DNA of 64,000 nt from Modicisalibacter coralii (GCF_004117855.1 NZ_QWBW01000022.1:1-64000); one strand, 5' to 3'; counted from the first letter of the stretch, positions 1-9,072 are shown. Translations and numbers: made by a program. Notes: generated from the sequence alone by a model not told the origin.

Positions 1-805
1 TGGTCACCGCGGCCTCGACGAGCAGGTCCTTGACGTGGGCCGGGTCGGTCTGGCCGATGGGGTGGCCGGCGTCGATCTGGATCTCCAGGTGCAGGCCGTG
101 ATGGGCGAGCAGCACCGCCTCGGGGGCGGCGGCGTCGCCGCGGTAGCCGACCAGCTGGTCGGGGCGCGCCAGGCCGGTCTCGCGGCCGGTGCCGCGGCTG
201 ATGACCAGCTTGCCGTCGCGGATCGCGTAGCCGGTGGCCTCGCGATGGTAGCCCTCGGCGAGCGGGGCGGCCTCGTCGAGCACCTCGCGGGCGTAGGCGA
301 TGACCTTCTCGCCGCGCTTGGGGTTGTAGGCGGTGCCCTTCTCGGCGCCGTCGGTCTCGGGGATCACGTCGCTGCCGTAGAGGGCGTCGTAGAGGCTGCC
401 CCAGCGGGCGTTGGCGGCGTTGAGCGCGTAGCGGGCGTTGTTGACCGGCACCACCAGCTGCGGACCGGCCTGCACGGCGATCTCGGCGTCGACGTCGGTG
501 GTGGTGACGCGCACCTCGCCCGGGTCGGCGGCGAGATAACCCTGCTCGCGCAGGAACGCCTGGTAGGCGGCCGGGTCGCGCACCGCGCCGGGATGGGCCT
601 TGTGCCAGGCGTCGAGTTCGCCCTGCAGGCGCTCGCGCTCGGCGAGCAGGTCGCGGTTGGTCGGCGCGAGGTCATGGACCAGGGCGTCGACGCCGGCCCA
701 GAAGGCCTCGGGGTCGACGCCGGTGCCGGGCAGGGCCTCGTCGGTGATGAAGCGGTCGAGGTCGGCGGCCACCTTGAGGCGGTGGCGGGTGATGCGGTCG
801 GTCAT
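1..805 (-). CDS. glcB: Malate synthase G, N-terminal part (gene runs off the left edge)
   Basis: Condenses glyoxylate with acetyl-CoA to malate in the cytoplasm, the exit step for glyoxylate made by glycolate oxidase. Only about 268 N-terminal residues of a usual ~720 are present; the 3' end lies beyond base 1. The translated part has features of the GlcB family: an N-terminal helical region, then the stretch with [19 protein letters not shown] and [13 protein letters not shown]. The ATG at 803-805 follows an AGGAGA ribosome site. It is the last gene of the glcDEFGB set, about 80 bases after glcG on the same strand. The identity is very likely; the active-site residues are outside the window and cannot be checked. 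Confidence 0.95.
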   Translation of the reverse strand, partial: MTDRITRHRLKVAADLDRFITDEALPGTGVDPEAFWAGVDALVHDLAPTNRDLLAERERLQGELDAWHKAHPGAVRDPAAYQAFLREQGYLAADPGEVRVTTTDVDAEIAVQAGPQLVVPVNNARYALNAANARWGSLYDALYGSDVIPETDGAEKGTAYNPKRGEKVIAYAREVLDEAAPLAEGYHREATGYAIRDGKLVISRGTGRETGLARPDQLVGYRGDAAAPEAVLLAHHGLHLEIQIDAGHPIGQTDPAHVKDLLVEAAVT

Positions 806-884
806 GATCGGTCTCCTCGTCGGAACGCGATGAGTGCCTTCACTATAGAGGGCTTGATGGGGGGGCTTGGGCTGGCGCTTGTCG

Positions 885-1286
885 TCAGCCGATGGCGCCG
901 ACACCGGCCTTGGCGACCTGTACGTCCTGGTCGGGCTTGACGCCGGAGACGCCGACGCTGGCGATCACCTGGCCGTCCTTGATGACCGGCACGCCGCCGG
1001 ACAGCAGCGCCTGCATCGGCGCGGTAGTGAAGGCGATGCGGCCGTTGTTGATCATTTCCTCGAAGACCTGGGTCTCCTTGCGGCCGATGGCGGCGTTACG
1101 CGCCTTCTCGCTGGCTATGCCGGCGGAGAACGGCGGCGCGCCATCCAGGCGGCGCAGGCCCAGCAGATGACCGCCATCGTCGGCCACGGCGATGGTCACC
1201 GCCCACTGGTTGGCCTCGGCTTCCTGCTGGGCAGCGTCGAGGATGGTGTTGACGTCCTGGAGTTCGAGTACGGCTTTGCTCTGCAT
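885..1286 (-). CDS. glcG: GlcG, DUF336/HbpS-like protein of the glycolate operon
   Basis: A 133-residue protein of the GlcG/HbpS (DUF336) family, almost the same length as E. coli GlcG (134). Its biochemical role is not settled; relatives such as HbpS bind haem or act as accessory redox proteins. Family features seen include [15 protein letters not shown] near residues 29-43 and the C-terminal [18 protein letters not shown] glycine-rich strand. There is no signal peptide, so it is probably cytoplasmic. The ATG follows AAAGGAG. It sits between glcF and glcB in the classical order. A second, more divergent member of the family lies at 7169-7630. Confidence 0.93.
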   Translation of the reverse strand: MQSKAVLELQDVNTILDAAQQEAEANQWAVTIAVADDGGHLLGLRRLDGAPPFSAGIASEKARNAAIGRKETQVFEEMINNGRIAFTTAPMQALLSGGVPVIKDGQVIASVGVSGVKPDQDVQVAKAGVGAIG

Positions 1287-1391
1287 GGTGGTTCTCCTTT
1301 AGTTTTCACTTAACTGGCGTCCAAATGACTGACTACTTGAAGGAAAAGCGCTGTAAAGCGTCGCGCGCGAGATGCGGCGCGCAGCAGCTTT

Positions 1392-2630
1392 TCAGTGTTT
1401 TTCCAGGGCCTCGTCGACGATCTCGATCCAATGCCTCACCGGCGTCCTGCCGGCACCGCCAAGGTGCGTCTGGCAGCCGATGTTGGCGGTAACGATCAAT
1501 TCCGGGTTGCCGGCTTCCAGGTTGTCGAGCTTGTTGTCGCGCAACTGGGTGGCGAGTTCCGGCTGGGTCACCGAGTAGGTGCCGGCGGAACCGCAGCACA
1601 GGTGCGCGTCCTGTACCGGGGTCAGCTCGAAGCCTAGGCGCGCGAGAACGCCCTCGACGCTACCCCCGAGCCGCTGAGCGTGCTGCAGGGTGCAGGGGCA
1701 GTGGAAGGCCAGGCGCCGGCTTTTGCTGACGTCGAGGGCGTCGAGGTCCTCGTCGCGCAGGATCTCGGACAGGTCCCTGGCCAGAGCGCTGACCCGTTCG
1801 GCCTTCTCGGCGTAGGCCGGATCGTCGGCGAGCATGTCGCGGTACTCCTTGACGAAGGCGCCGCAGCCGCTGGCGGTCTGGACGATCGCTTCGACGCCGT
1901 TCTCGATCGCCGGCCACCAGGCGTCGATGTTGGCGCGCATGCGTGCGCGACCGGCCTCCTGGGCGTTGAGATGATAGTCGATGGCGCCGCAGCAGCCGGC
2001 CTGGGGGGCCGGCGTCAGGCCGATGCCCAGGCGGTCGAGTACCCGCGCGGTGGCGGCGTTGGTGTTGGGCGACAGCCCCGGCTGCACGCAGCCCTCGAGG
2101 ATCAGCATCTGCCGGGCGTGTTGCCGGCCGTCCGGGCGCGCGCCCGGATCGACCGGACGCGCCGGCAGCTTGTCGCGCAGGGTGCCGGGGACCAGCGGGC
2201 GGAAGGTCTGGCCCAGCGCCAGCAGGGCCTTGAAGCGACGCGGGTCGACCAGTGCCTTGCGCAGCCCCAGGTGGAGTACACGTTCCTTGGGCGTGCGCCC
2301 GACGCGGCGGTCGACCTCGGCACGGCCGATGTCGAGCAGCTTGTGGTACTCCACGCCGGAGGGGCAAGTGGTCTCGCAGTTGCGACAGGTCAGACAGCGA
2401 TCCAGATGAAGCTGGGTCTCTCTGGTGACCTGATCGTCGTCGTCGCGGCTCTCCAGCAGCTCCTTCATCAGGTAGATGCGCCCCCGCGGCCCGTCCCGCT
2501 CGTCGCCGAGCAGTTGATAGGTGGGGCAGGTGGCGTTGCAGAAGCCGCAGTGCACGCAGTTGCGCAGGACACGGTCGGCCTCGCGGATGTGCGGCTTCTG
2601 GAGATCGGCGTCGGTGAACTGGGTCTGCAT
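1392..2630 (-). CDS. glcF: Glycolate oxidase iron-sulfur subunit GlcF
   Basis: Electron-transfer subunit of membrane-associated glycolate oxidase (GlcDEF), passing electrons from the flavin subunits to the respiratory chain. The protein is 412 residues, the family size. Two ferredoxin-type 4Fe-4S motifs are visible: C25-x2-C28-x2-C31-x3-C35 and C79-x2-C82-x2-C85-x3-C89. Two cysteine-rich CCG segments follow (GCCGAIDYHL and LCCGSAGTYSV). Longer upstream readings exist, but the ATG at 2628-2630 gives the family N terminus (MQTQFTDADLQ) and lies one base after the glcE stop, so the two are translationally coupled. Confidence 0.96.
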   Translation of the reverse strand: MQTQFTDADLQKPHIREADRVLRNCVHCGFCNATCPTYQLLGDERDGPRGRIYLMKELLESRDDDDQVTRETQLHLDRCLTCRNCETTCPSGVEYHKLLDIGRAEVDRRVGRTPKERVLHLGLRKALVDPRRFKALLALGQTFRPLVPGTLRDKLPARPVDPGARPDGRQHARQMLILEGCVQPGLSPNTNAATARVLDRLGIGLTPAPQAGCCGAIDYHLNAQEAGRARMRANIDAWWPAIENGVEAIVQTASGCGAFVKEYRDMLADDPAYAEKAERVSALARDLSEILRDEDLDALDVSKSRRLAFHCPCTLQHAQRLGGSVEGVLARLGFELTPVQDAHLCCGSAGTYSVTQPELATQLRDNKLDNLEAGNPELIVTANIGCQTHLGGAGRTPVRHWIEIVDEALEKH

Positions 2631-2631
2631 G

Positions 2632-3744
2632 TCAAAGGGCCTCGTAGAGCCGGCCGGGGTTGAAGATGCCGTTGGGATCCAGCTTGGCCTTGAGCTGACG
2701 GTGGTACTTGGCGAGTACCGGCGAGAGCGGTGTGAAGGGCGATTCGGCGCCCCCCTCGGCGTGCGGTGTGAAACAGGTGGCGTGCCCGCCGGCGCGGGCC
2801 GCCGCCTCGCGGATGGTCTCGGCGTCGGCATCGCTCTTCAGCCAGCGCTGGGCGCCGCCCCAGTCGTAGAGCACCTGGCCATCGAGGGCGAGCGCCGGCA
2901 TGTCGTTGGGCAGCGAAAGTCGCCACAGCGGGCGAGCGTCATCGGTGAAGAACGCCAGGCGCTGCTCGCGCAGCGTGCGCCAGAAATCGGTATCCAGCGC
3001 GTCGCCACCGAGGCGTTCGGCGGTGGCGGCCACCGAGCTGTTGCCGCCTTCCAGACGCAGGAGCAGGGCGCCGTCGTACCAGGCGGCGGCGCTCAGCGGT
3101 AGCGGCTGGCGGCCCCACTCGGCGAGACGCTCGAGGGCGCTCTCCAGGTTCATCGTCAGGCGCAGGCTGCGCGTCGCCGCGGGCTTGGGCAGGACCTTGA
3201 ACGAGATCTCGGTCAGCACGCCGAGGGTGCCCTGGGCGCCGGTCATCAGCCGCGACAGGTCGTAGCCGGCGACGTTCTTCATGACTTCGCCACCGAAGCG
3301 CAGTGGCTTGCCGTCATGGCTGATCACCCGCGCACCGAGCACGAAATCGCGTACCGCCCCGGCCCAGGGGCGACGCGGCCCGGAGAGGCCGCAGGCGACC
3401 GTGCCGCCGACGGTGGCACTCGCACCGAAGTGGGGCGGCTCGAAGGCCAGGCGCTGGTCCTCGGCGTCGAGGGCGGTCTCGAGCTCGGCGAGCGGTGTGC
3501 CGGCGCGTACCGTGACCACCAGCTCGACCGGGTCGTAGTGGGTGATGCCGCGGTGGTCGGCCAGCGACAGTGTCTCGCCCTCCACCGGACGGCCGTAGAA
3601 GGCCTTGGTGTCGCCGCCGACGATCTTCAGCGGCGTGCCCTCGGCGTCGGCGCGACGGACCCGATCGCACAACCGATCGGCGATGTCCTGGCCGCGCTCG
3701 CCATGAACGGGATGGGCGTCCTGTTCGTGATGTGGCTGGGTCAT
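2632..3744 (-). CDS. glcE: Glycolate oxidase FAD-binding subunit GlcE
   Basis: Second flavin-type subunit of glycolate oxidase, 370 residues. The FAD_binding_4 (PCMH/VAO) fold is recognisable from PLKIVGGDTKAFYGRP at the start of the domain, then LAFEPPHFGASATVGGTVACGLSGPRR and GGEVMKNVAGYDLSRLMTGAQG, typical of GlcE. The N-terminal ~20 residues are rich in His and Gln and not conserved, so the true start could be slightly internal. It follows glcD by nine bases and precedes glcF by one, as in a single operon. GlcE and GlcD are both needed for activity in E. coli (family knowledge). Confidence 0.95.
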   Translation of the reverse strand: MTQPHHEQDAHPVHGERGQDIADRLCDRVRRADAEGTPLKIVGGDTKAFYGRPVEGETLSLADHRGITHYDPVELVVTVRAGTPLAELETALDAEDQRLAFEPPHFGASATVGGTVACGLSGPRRPWAGAVRDFVLGARVISHDGKPLRFGGEVMKNVAGYDLSRLMTGAQGTLGVLTEISFKVLPKPAATRSLRLTMNLESALERLAEWGRQPLPLSAAAWYDGALLLRLEGGNSSVAATAERLGGDALDTDFWRTLREQRLAFFTDDARPLWRLSLPNDMPALALDGQVLYDWGGAQRWLKSDADAETIREAAARAGGHATCFTPHAEGGAESPFTPLSPVLAKYHRQLKAKLDPNGIFNPGRLYEAL

Positions 3745-3753
3745 GATCGTTCC

Positions 3754-5253
3754 TCAGAAGCGCGGAAGGTCCGGGTGCGGCAGTTCGCCGTTGTGCACGT
3801 GCATGGCACCGAACTCGGCGCAGCGGGCCAGTGTGGGGATGTTCTTGCCGGGGTTGAGCAGGCGGCGGGCGTCGAAGGCCGACTTGACCGCGTGAAAGAC
3901 GCTCAACTCGTCGGGCTGGAACTGGCTGCACATCTGGTTGATCTTCTCGCGACCCACGCCGTGCTCGCCGGTGATGCTGCCGCCGGCCGCGACGCACAGT
4001 TCGAGGATCCTGCCGCCGACGTCCTCGGCCAGTTCCAGCTCGCCGGGCTTGTTGGCATCGAACAGGATCAACGGGTGCATGTTGCCGTCGCCGGCGTGGA
4101 AGACGTTGGCCACCGCCAGGCCTGACTCCTCGGAGAGCCGGGCGATGCCCATCAGCACCCGGGGCAGCTCGCGGCGCGGGATGGTGCCGTCCATGCAGTA
4201 GTAGTCCGGTGACATGCGGCCCACCGCGGGGAAGGCATTCTTGCGCCCGGCCCAGAAGCGGGCGCGCTCGGCGTCGTCGCGGGCCTGTTCGATGGCGGTG
4301 GCGCCGGCGGCCTCGAGCACGTCGCGCACGGTGGCGCAGTCGTCGTCGACGTCGGCCTCGACGCCGTCGAGTTCGCAGAGCAGGATCGCCTCGGCCTCGG
4401 TGGGGTAGCCGGCCTTGACGAAGTCCTCGGCGGCGCGGATGGCGAGCTTGTCCATCATTTCCAGCCCGCCGGGCACGATGCCGGCGGCGATGATGTCGCC
4501 GACCGCCTTGCCGGCCTTCTCGACGTCGTCGAAGCTGGCCATCAGCACCTTGGCGCTTTCCGGCTTGGGCAGCAGCTTGACGGTGATCTCGGTGATCACG
4601 CCGAGCATGCCCTCGGAGCCGGTGAACAGCGCCAGCAGGTCGAAACCAGGGGCGTCGAAGGCCTCCGAGCCCAGTGTCATGCGCTCGCCCTCGATGGTGA
4701 TCACCTCGACGCGCAGCACGTTGTGCACGGTCAGGCCGTACTTGAGGCAGTGCACGCCGCCGGCGTTCTCGGCGACGTTGCCGCCGATCGAGCAGGCGAT
4801 CTGCGACGAGGGATCGGGGGCGTAGTAGAGCCCATGGGGGGCGGCCGCCTGGGAGATCGCCAGGTTGCGCACGCCGGGCTGGACGCGGGCGATACGGGCG
4901 TTGGGATCGACCTCGAGGATCCGCGCGAAGCGCGACATCACCAGCAGCACGCCCTGTTTCAGCGGCAGGGCGCCGCCCGACAGCCCGGTGCCGGCACCGC
5001 GGGTCACCACGGGCACGCCCAGTTCGAAGCAGCGTCGCATCAGGGTCTCGACCTGGGCCAGGGTGTGGGGCATGGCGACCAGCATGGGCAGCACGCGGTA
5101 GGCCGACAGCCCGTCGCATTCGAAGGGGCGCAGGTCCTCCTCGCGGTGCAGCAGGGTCATGTCGGGCAGCGCCTGCTGCAGGTCGTTCAGGACGGCGGTC
5201 TTGTCGACGCGTTCCAGGGCGCCGTCGAGCCGCTCGTCATAGAGAATGTTCAT
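3754..5253 (-). CDS. glcD: Glycolate oxidase catalytic subunit GlcD
   Basis: FAD-dependent catalytic subunit that oxidises glycolate, and often D-lactate, to glyoxylate or pyruvate. At 499 residues it equals E. coli GlcD in length. Seen: the FAD-binding PVVTRGAGTGLSGGALP segment, the IGGNVAENAGGVHCLKYGLT loop, the GSEGMLGVITEI segment, and the C-terminal FHAGDGNMHPLILF and GGSITGEHGVG motifs of the FAD-oxidase C domain. The ATG at 5251-5253 is chosen over longer readings because it has a GGAGAGTGACC ribosome site and gives the family N terminus. It is the first gene of the operon, read divergently from glcC. Confidence 0.97.
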   Translation of the reverse strand: MNILYDERLDGALERVDKTAVLNDLQQALPDMTLLHREEDLRPFECDGLSAYRVLPMLVAMPHTLAQVETLMRRCFELGVPVVTRGAGTGLSGGALPLKQGVLLVMSRFARILEVDPNARIARVQPGVRNLAISQAAAPHGLYYAPDPSSQIACSIGGNVAENAGGVHCLKYGLTVHNVLRVEVITIEGERMTLGSEAFDAPGFDLLALFTGSEGMLGVITEITVKLLPKPESAKVLMASFDDVEKAGKAVGDIIAAGIVPGGLEMMDKLAIRAAEDFVKAGYPTEAEAILLCELDGVEADVDDDCATVRDVLEAAGATAIEQARDDAERARFWAGRKNAFPAVGRMSPDYYCMDGTIPRRELPRVLMGIARLSEESGLAVANVFHAGDGNMHPLILFDANKPGELELAEDVGGRILELCVAAGGSITGEHGVGREKINQMCSQFQPDELSVFHAVKSAFDARRLLNPGKNIPTLARCAEFGAMHVHNGELPHPDLPRF

Positions 5254-5380
5254 GGTCACTCTCCGCTCAGCGGGCCGGCGCAATGGTTGGCCGGCAGTCA
5301 CGGGCCCACGCCGGGCCTCCCGACGTGAGTATGGCATTCAATCTGAGCGTTCTCGTTGCCCCTGTCCAGTTTTTGGTATG

Positions 5381-5393
5381 CTGGTCTGACCAG
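5381..5393. promoter_or_regulatory. Candidate GlcC operator (CTGGTCTGACCAG palindrome)
   Basis: A perfect 13-base palindrome around a central T, containing TGGT-CTG-ACCA, lies in the 254-base spacer between divergent glcD and glcC. FadR/GlcC/PdhR-type GntR regulators bind TGGT-N3-ACCA sites (family knowledge). A degenerate second copy, ATTGGTCTAAT, begins at 5397. Closely matching sites occur at 22805-22819 and 25081-25091. Assignment to GlcC is inferred from position. Confidence 0.65.
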
Positions 5394-5507
5394 TAATTGG
5401 TCTAATTTATGGAAGTGGATTCCAGTATTTCAATGAGTGCTTTTGGGGCTTCTGGTGGCGGCAGTTAAGGGCATGACGGGGACGCTGGTATTCGGGGGAG
5501 TAAAGCG

Positions 5508-6284
5508 ATGGTCGACTATTCCACACAGCCGGACAATCGGCGCATGGCGGACGTGGTCGCCGCCAGACTGGAGGAACTGATCCTCGACGGCGTGGTGCGT
5601 CCCGGTGAGCTGCTGCCTTCCGAGCGGCGGCTCTGCGACCGACTCGGCGTGTCGCGCGCCTCGCTGCGAGAGGGGCTGCGCGTGTTGCGCGGCAAGGGCA
5701 TCATCGAGACCCGCCAGGGCCGGGGGTCGCGGGTGACGCAACTGCTGCCACGCCACGACGACAGCCCCCTGATGCACCTGTTTCGCGATCACCCGCGAAC
5801 CCTCTACGACCTGCTCGAGGTGCGCACCCTGCTCGAGGGCGAGTCGGCCAGGCTCGCCGCCCTGCGCGGCACGCCGGCGGATCGGGTGATGATCACCCGG
5901 CACTTCGAGGCGATGGTCGACTACACGGCGAGCACGGCGGCGATCGATGCCGAGCGCCTGGCACGCTTCGATCACGCCTTCCATCGGGCAATCTGCGAGG
6001 CCTCGCACAACCCGGTGCTGGTCTACACCCTGCAGGGGCTCACCGACCTGCTGTTGAGTTCGGTGTTCGCCTCGGTCAAGAACCTCTATCACCGGCCGGG
6101 GCCGCGCGAGCAGATCAATCGCCAGCACGAGCGGCTGTTCCACGCCGTCATCGATCAAGACCCCGAGGCCGCTAGGCAGGCGGCCCTCGATCATCTGGCG
6201 AGCATCGGCGACAACCTGCGCGAGATCGAGGCCGAGGACGAACGGCTGGAGCGCTCGGCGATGCGTCTCGAGGCCTGGGAGTGA
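5508..6284 (+). CDS. glcC: GntR/FCD-family transcriptional regulator GlcC
   Basis: Regulator of the divergent glc operon; E. coli GlcC activates it in response to glycolate. It is 258 residues (E. coli 254). The N-terminal winged helix covers residues ~10-75 with the GntR signature LLPSERRLCDRLGVSRASLRE, followed by the wing IIETRQGRGSRVTQL. The C-terminal FCD helical domain (~90-245) holds the ligand and metal pocket, with DHAFHRAICEASHNPVL and the later HERLFHAVI helix. The ATG follows GGGGGAGTAAAGCG. Position and sequence both support GlcC rather than LldR or PdhR. Confidence 0.92.
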   Translation: MVDYSTQPDNRRMADVVAARLEELILDGVVRPGELLPSERRLCDRLGVSRASLREGLRVLRGKGIIETRQGRGSRVTQLLPRHDDSPLMHLFRDHPRTLYDLLEVRTLLEGESARLAALRGTPADRVMITRHFEAMVDYTASTAAIDAERLARFDHAFHRAICEASHNPVLVYTLQGLTDLLLSSVFASVKNLYHRPGPREQINRQHERLFHAVIDQDPEAARQAALDHLASIGDNLREIEAEDERLERSAMRLEAWE

Positions 6285-6323
6285 GTCGAGGCCGGCAGCG
6301 CCTCGGCTCCGGCCGACCAGCGC

Positions 6324-6998
6324 TCAGCCGACGGCCTGGCGCTCCTCCTCGACGAGGCCGGTCAGCGACTTGGCCTCCAGCTTGTGGCACAGGTGCTCGC
6401 GGAGGATCTGGCCCAGCCATTTGCCGTCACGCTTGATCAGCGCCTTGATCATCTCCTCGTGCTCGCTGACCGCCTGGCGCCAGTATTCGTCGCTCATCTC
6501 GGCGGTGTAGCGCACCCGCTTCACACGCTGACTGAGGTTGTTGTACATCTCGATCAGCACCTCGTTGCCGGAGGCTTCGAGGATGCGTTCGTGAATCTGC
6601 TGGTTGACCTTGAAGTAGTCCTGCAGCTCGTTGTTGCGGTAATGCTCGAGCATCCGGTCGTGGAGCCGGCGGACCGCTTCGACCTGGGCATCGCTGATGT
6701 TCTGGCAGGCCAGCTCGCCGGACAGCCCCTCGAGCGCCGCCATCACCCCGTAGGTGTCCTTGACCTTCTGCAGCGTCAGGCGGGTCACGCGTGCGCCGCG
6801 ATTGGGCAGAATCTCGACCAGTCCCTCCGAGGTGAGCACCTTCAGTGCCTCGCGGAGCGGTGTCCGTGACACGCCGAACTTCTCGCAAAGCTGTTTTTCG
6901 GAGATCCGCTCACCGGGAGTCAGGGCGCCCTGTTCGATGAGTTCCCTGATGCGATCGGCGACTTCCCGATAGAGATTTCTGTGCTGGATCTTTTCCAT
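6324..6998 (-). CDS. GntR/FCD-family transcriptional regulator of the adjacent catabolic island
   Basis: A 224-residue FadR-subfamily (FCD) regulator, distinct from GlcC. The winged helix (~5-70) contains ISEKQLCEKFGVSRTPLREALKVL, and the FCD domain (~80-215) has the helix FKVNQQIHERILEASGNEVL and the late helix ILREHLCHKLEAK. The chosen ATG (6996-6998) begins MEKIQHRNLYREV; an in-frame ATG at 7017-7019 would add seven residues, and longer readings extend into the AT-rich promoter. It is divergent from the HbpS-like gene at 7169, the first gene of the island it probably controls. The effector is unknown. Confidence 0.85.
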   Translation of the reverse strand: MEKIQHRNLYREVADRIRELIEQGALTPGERISEKQLCEKFGVSRTPLREALKVLTSEGLVEILPNRGARVTRLTLQKVKDTYGVMAALEGLSGELACQNISDAQVEAVRRLHDRMLEHYRNNELQDYFKVNQQIHERILEASGNEVLIEMYNNLSQRVKRVRYTAEMSDEYWRQAVSEHEEMIKALIKRDGKWLGQILREHLCHKLEAKSLTGLVEEERQAVG

Positions 6999-7110
6999 GG
7001 GCGGCTCTCTCGTCGGCATTGCCGCCTGCGTGACGACTCGGATAACGGGGAAAGCGAGACGGTGGCCGTCATTGGCAGGAGGCGTTTCGCGTTGACAGTG
7101 TTCAAAAAGT

Positions 7111-7125
7111 ATTATGAATTCAAAA
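7111..7125. promoter_or_regulatory. Candidate operator for the 6324-6998 GntR regulator
   Basis: An AT-rich block, ATTATGAATTCAAAA, lies between the divergent regulator and the HbpS-like gene. Similar GAATT-centred motifs occur before the TRAP gene (7787-7810) and the aminotransferase gene (13085-13094) in an otherwise GC-rich region. The link to the GntR protein is inferred from this recurrence. Confidence 0.35.
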
Positions 7126-7168
7126 AAAGGGCAAGCTATCCACTCATCGTCGCACATCAGGAGGAATC

Positions 7169-7630
7169 ATGGCAGGCAAGGTGTATCGCACGCGGGTCGT
7201 CGTCACCCGCCAGCAGGCCCGGAACATGCTCGACGGCGCCTTCGCCGAGGCGCGGCGCCGCGAGATGGAACCGCTGACCGCGGTGGTGCTGGACGGCGGC
7301 GGCCACGTGATCGCCGCCGAGCGTGAGGATGGCTGCGCCCCGCTACGCTTCGACGTGGCCCGCGGCAAGGCCCATGCCGCGCTGGGCAACGGCGTGGCGA
7401 GCCGGGTGGTGGGCGAGCGCAACGTCGAACGTCCGGCCTTTCTGGCCGCCGTCGCGGCGGCGGCCGACGGGCGGTTCGTGCCCGTGGCCGGTGGGGTGTT
7501 GATCCTCGATGCCGACAGCGAGGTGATCGGTGCCGTGGGGGTCAGCGGAGCCTCCTCCGATGAGGACGAAAGCGCCGCCATGGCCGGCATTCGCCAGGCC
7601 GGCCTGACGCCGGGTATTGCGCCGGCCTGA
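7169..7630 (+). CDS. GlcG/HbpS-like DUF336 protein heading the TRAP island
   Basis: A 153-residue relative of GlcG with the same fold signature (TAVVLDGGGHVIAAERED near residues 37-54 and the C-terminal VAGGVLILDADSEVIGAVGVSG), but divergent from the glcG product at 885-1286. No signal peptide is seen. A strong GGAGGAATC ribosome site precedes the ATG. It is divergent from the GntR regulator and lies upstream of a TRAP transporter; proteins of this family often accompany 2-hydroxyacid catabolism genes. The function (haem binding, redox accessory or ligand handling) is unknown. Confidence 0.85.
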   Translation: MAGKVYRTRVVVTRQQARNMLDGAFAEARRREMEPLTAVVLDGGGHVIAAEREDGCAPLRFDVARGKAHAALGNGVASRVVGERNVERPAFLAAVAAAADGRFVPVAGGVLILDADSEVIGAVGVSGASSDEDESAAMAGIRQAGLTPGIAPA

Positions 7631-8010
7631 GGGGGGGCGAGCCGGTCGTGGCCGGCTTGCTCTAGCGTGGTTTCTTCTCTGTCCTTGCCAGCCGGGCATC
7701 GCATGGTGCCGCACTTTGGTATGTTTCCAAGGTTTTGATTTTTAAGATTTAAAAATTCCACTTCGGGTTTCTTGCTGCGACCAAAGCATAATTTCTAATT
7801 TTGAATTATGTATCCATCTTTGATGAGTCTCGACGCCTTCCGCTTCGGGAGCACGCCAACCGGGAGCATCGACCGGTGTCCCGGCGCAACGACAACGCCA
7901 AACGACAATGAACGAATCCGGGTAGGCAGCCGGACCGCCACTGACTGATGCGATCGATTCGAAGGGCGGTTCTCCATGCCTATAAAAACAACGAAGCAGC
8001 GGAGTTCAAT
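7631..8010. other. AT-rich intergenic region upstream of the TRAP operon
   Basis: No gene is seen in these 380 bases. The centre is strongly AT-rich against GC-rich flanks. It holds two inverted repeats: ATTTTTAA-GAT-TTAAAAAT at 7738-7756 and CATAATT-N10-AATTATG at 7787-7810. These probably make up the promoter and operator region for dctPQM and the genes behind it. Confidence 0.6.
7787..7810. promoter_or_regulatory. Inverted repeat CATAATT-N10-AATTATG before the TRAP genes
   Basis: Perfect 7-base arms with a 10-base spacer that itself contains AATTTTG. The right half, TTGAATTATG, resembles the motifs at 7111-7125 and 13085-13094. It is a plausible binding site for the island's GntR regulator; this is inference from recurrence and position. 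Confidence 0.4.
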
Positions 8011-8991
8011 ATGAAAGCCTTGAAAACAGCCTTGCTCGCCTCGGTGCTCGCCTTCGGAGTGCAGAACGCCCAGGCCGACGAGATCACCATCAAGTTCGGT
8101 CACGTCGGTGCGCCGGGGTCACTGTTCGAGAAGAGCGTCAACCGGTTCGCGGAAATCGCCAATGCCAAGCTCGAGGGCGAGGCACAAGTCGTCCCCTATG
8201 GCTCGAGCCAACTGGGCAACGACTCGCAATTGCTCAGGAAGCTCAAGCTGGGCACGGTCGATCTGGCCCTGCCATCGTCGATCATGAGCAGCGTTGCACC
8301 GGAATTCTCGCTGTTCGAAATGCCCTACCTGATCCAGGATCGCGAGCACATGAAGAAGGTGCGCGACGCGGTGGTGCGGCCCAAGCTCTACCCGGCGGCC
8401 GAGCGCAAGGGCTATCGAGTGATCGGCGTCTGGGAGAACGGCTTCCGCCAGATCACCAACAACGAGCGACCGATCGACACGCCCGAGGATCTCCAGGGCA
8501 TCAAGCTGCGCACGCCAAACGGCGAATGGCGCGTGGCGATGTTCAAGAGTTACGGCGCCAATCCGGCGCCCATGCCGCTCTCCGAGGTGTTCGTCGCCCT
8601 GCAGACCGGTGCGATGGATGGCCAGGAAAACCCGCTGGTGCAGATCTATTCGCAACGCTTCCAGGAAGTGCAGAAGTACCTGTCGATCTCCAACCACGTC
8701 TATACGCCGGCCTATGTGCTGGCCGGGGCGAGCTGGAACCGCTTGCCCGAGCACGTTCGCGAGGTGCTCACGGCCTCGGCCGAGGAGGTCGAGGACTATG
8801 CGCTCGAGCAGGGCGCTCAACTGGACGATGAGCTGCTCGCCAAGATGAAAGAGGCGGGAATGCAGGTCAACGAGGTCGATACCCAGTCGTTCATCGACAA
8901 TTCCGGCTACATCTACGAGAAGTTCGCCAACGAGGTGGATGGCGGACAGGAGATGCTCGATCGCGTCGAGCAGCTGCGTAGCGATGGCTGA
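8011..8991 (+). CDS. dctP: TRAP transporter substrate-binding protein, DctP family
   Basis: A periplasmic solute-binding protein of a tripartite ATP-independent transporter, 326 residues. The first ~23 residues form a Sec signal peptide ending NAQA before DEITIKFGHV. The DctP fold is recognisable from GSSQLGNDSQLLRKLKLGTVDLA, FEMPYLIQD, GIKLRTP, and the LQTGAMDGQENPL segment with the ligand-clamping region typical of carboxylate-binding DctP proteins. The ATG follows GCGGAGTTCAAT. It is followed by dctQ and dctM. The substrate is probably an organic acid anion; the sequence alone does not identify it. Confidence 0.93.
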   Translation: MKALKTALLASVLAFGVQNAQADEITIKFGHVGAPGSLFEKSVNRFAEIANAKLEGEAQVVPYGSSQLGNDSQLLRKLKLGTVDLALPSSIMSSVAPEFSLFEMPYLIQDREHMKKVRDAVVRPKLYPAAERKGYRVIGVWENGFRQITNNERPIDTPEDLQGIKLRTPNGEWRVAMFKSYGANPAPMPLSEVFVALQTGAMDGQENPLVQIYSQRFQEVQKYLSISNHVYTPAYVLAGASWNRLPEHVREVLTASAEEVEDYALEQGAQLDDELLAKMKEAGMQVNEVDTQSFIDNSGYIYEKFANEVDGGQEMLDRVEQLRSDG

Positions 8992-9003
8992 TCGGGGATG
9001 GAT

Positions 9004-9031
9004 GGCCCCCGTGATCACGGTCGCGGGGGCC
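9004..9031 (+). promoter_or_regulatory. Stem-loop between dctP and dctQ
   Basis: GGCCCCCG (9004-9011) pairs perfectly with CGGGGGCC (9024-9031) across a 12-base loop, with no T tract behind it. Such hairpins between binding-protein and permease genes usually protect or attenuate the message, giving more binding protein than permease. The other two TRAP loci here have hairpins in the same place. Confidence 0.6.
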
Positions 9032-9072
9032 AATGATGCGATGCGACTGCCCGAACGCTTCTGGAGCCGGCA

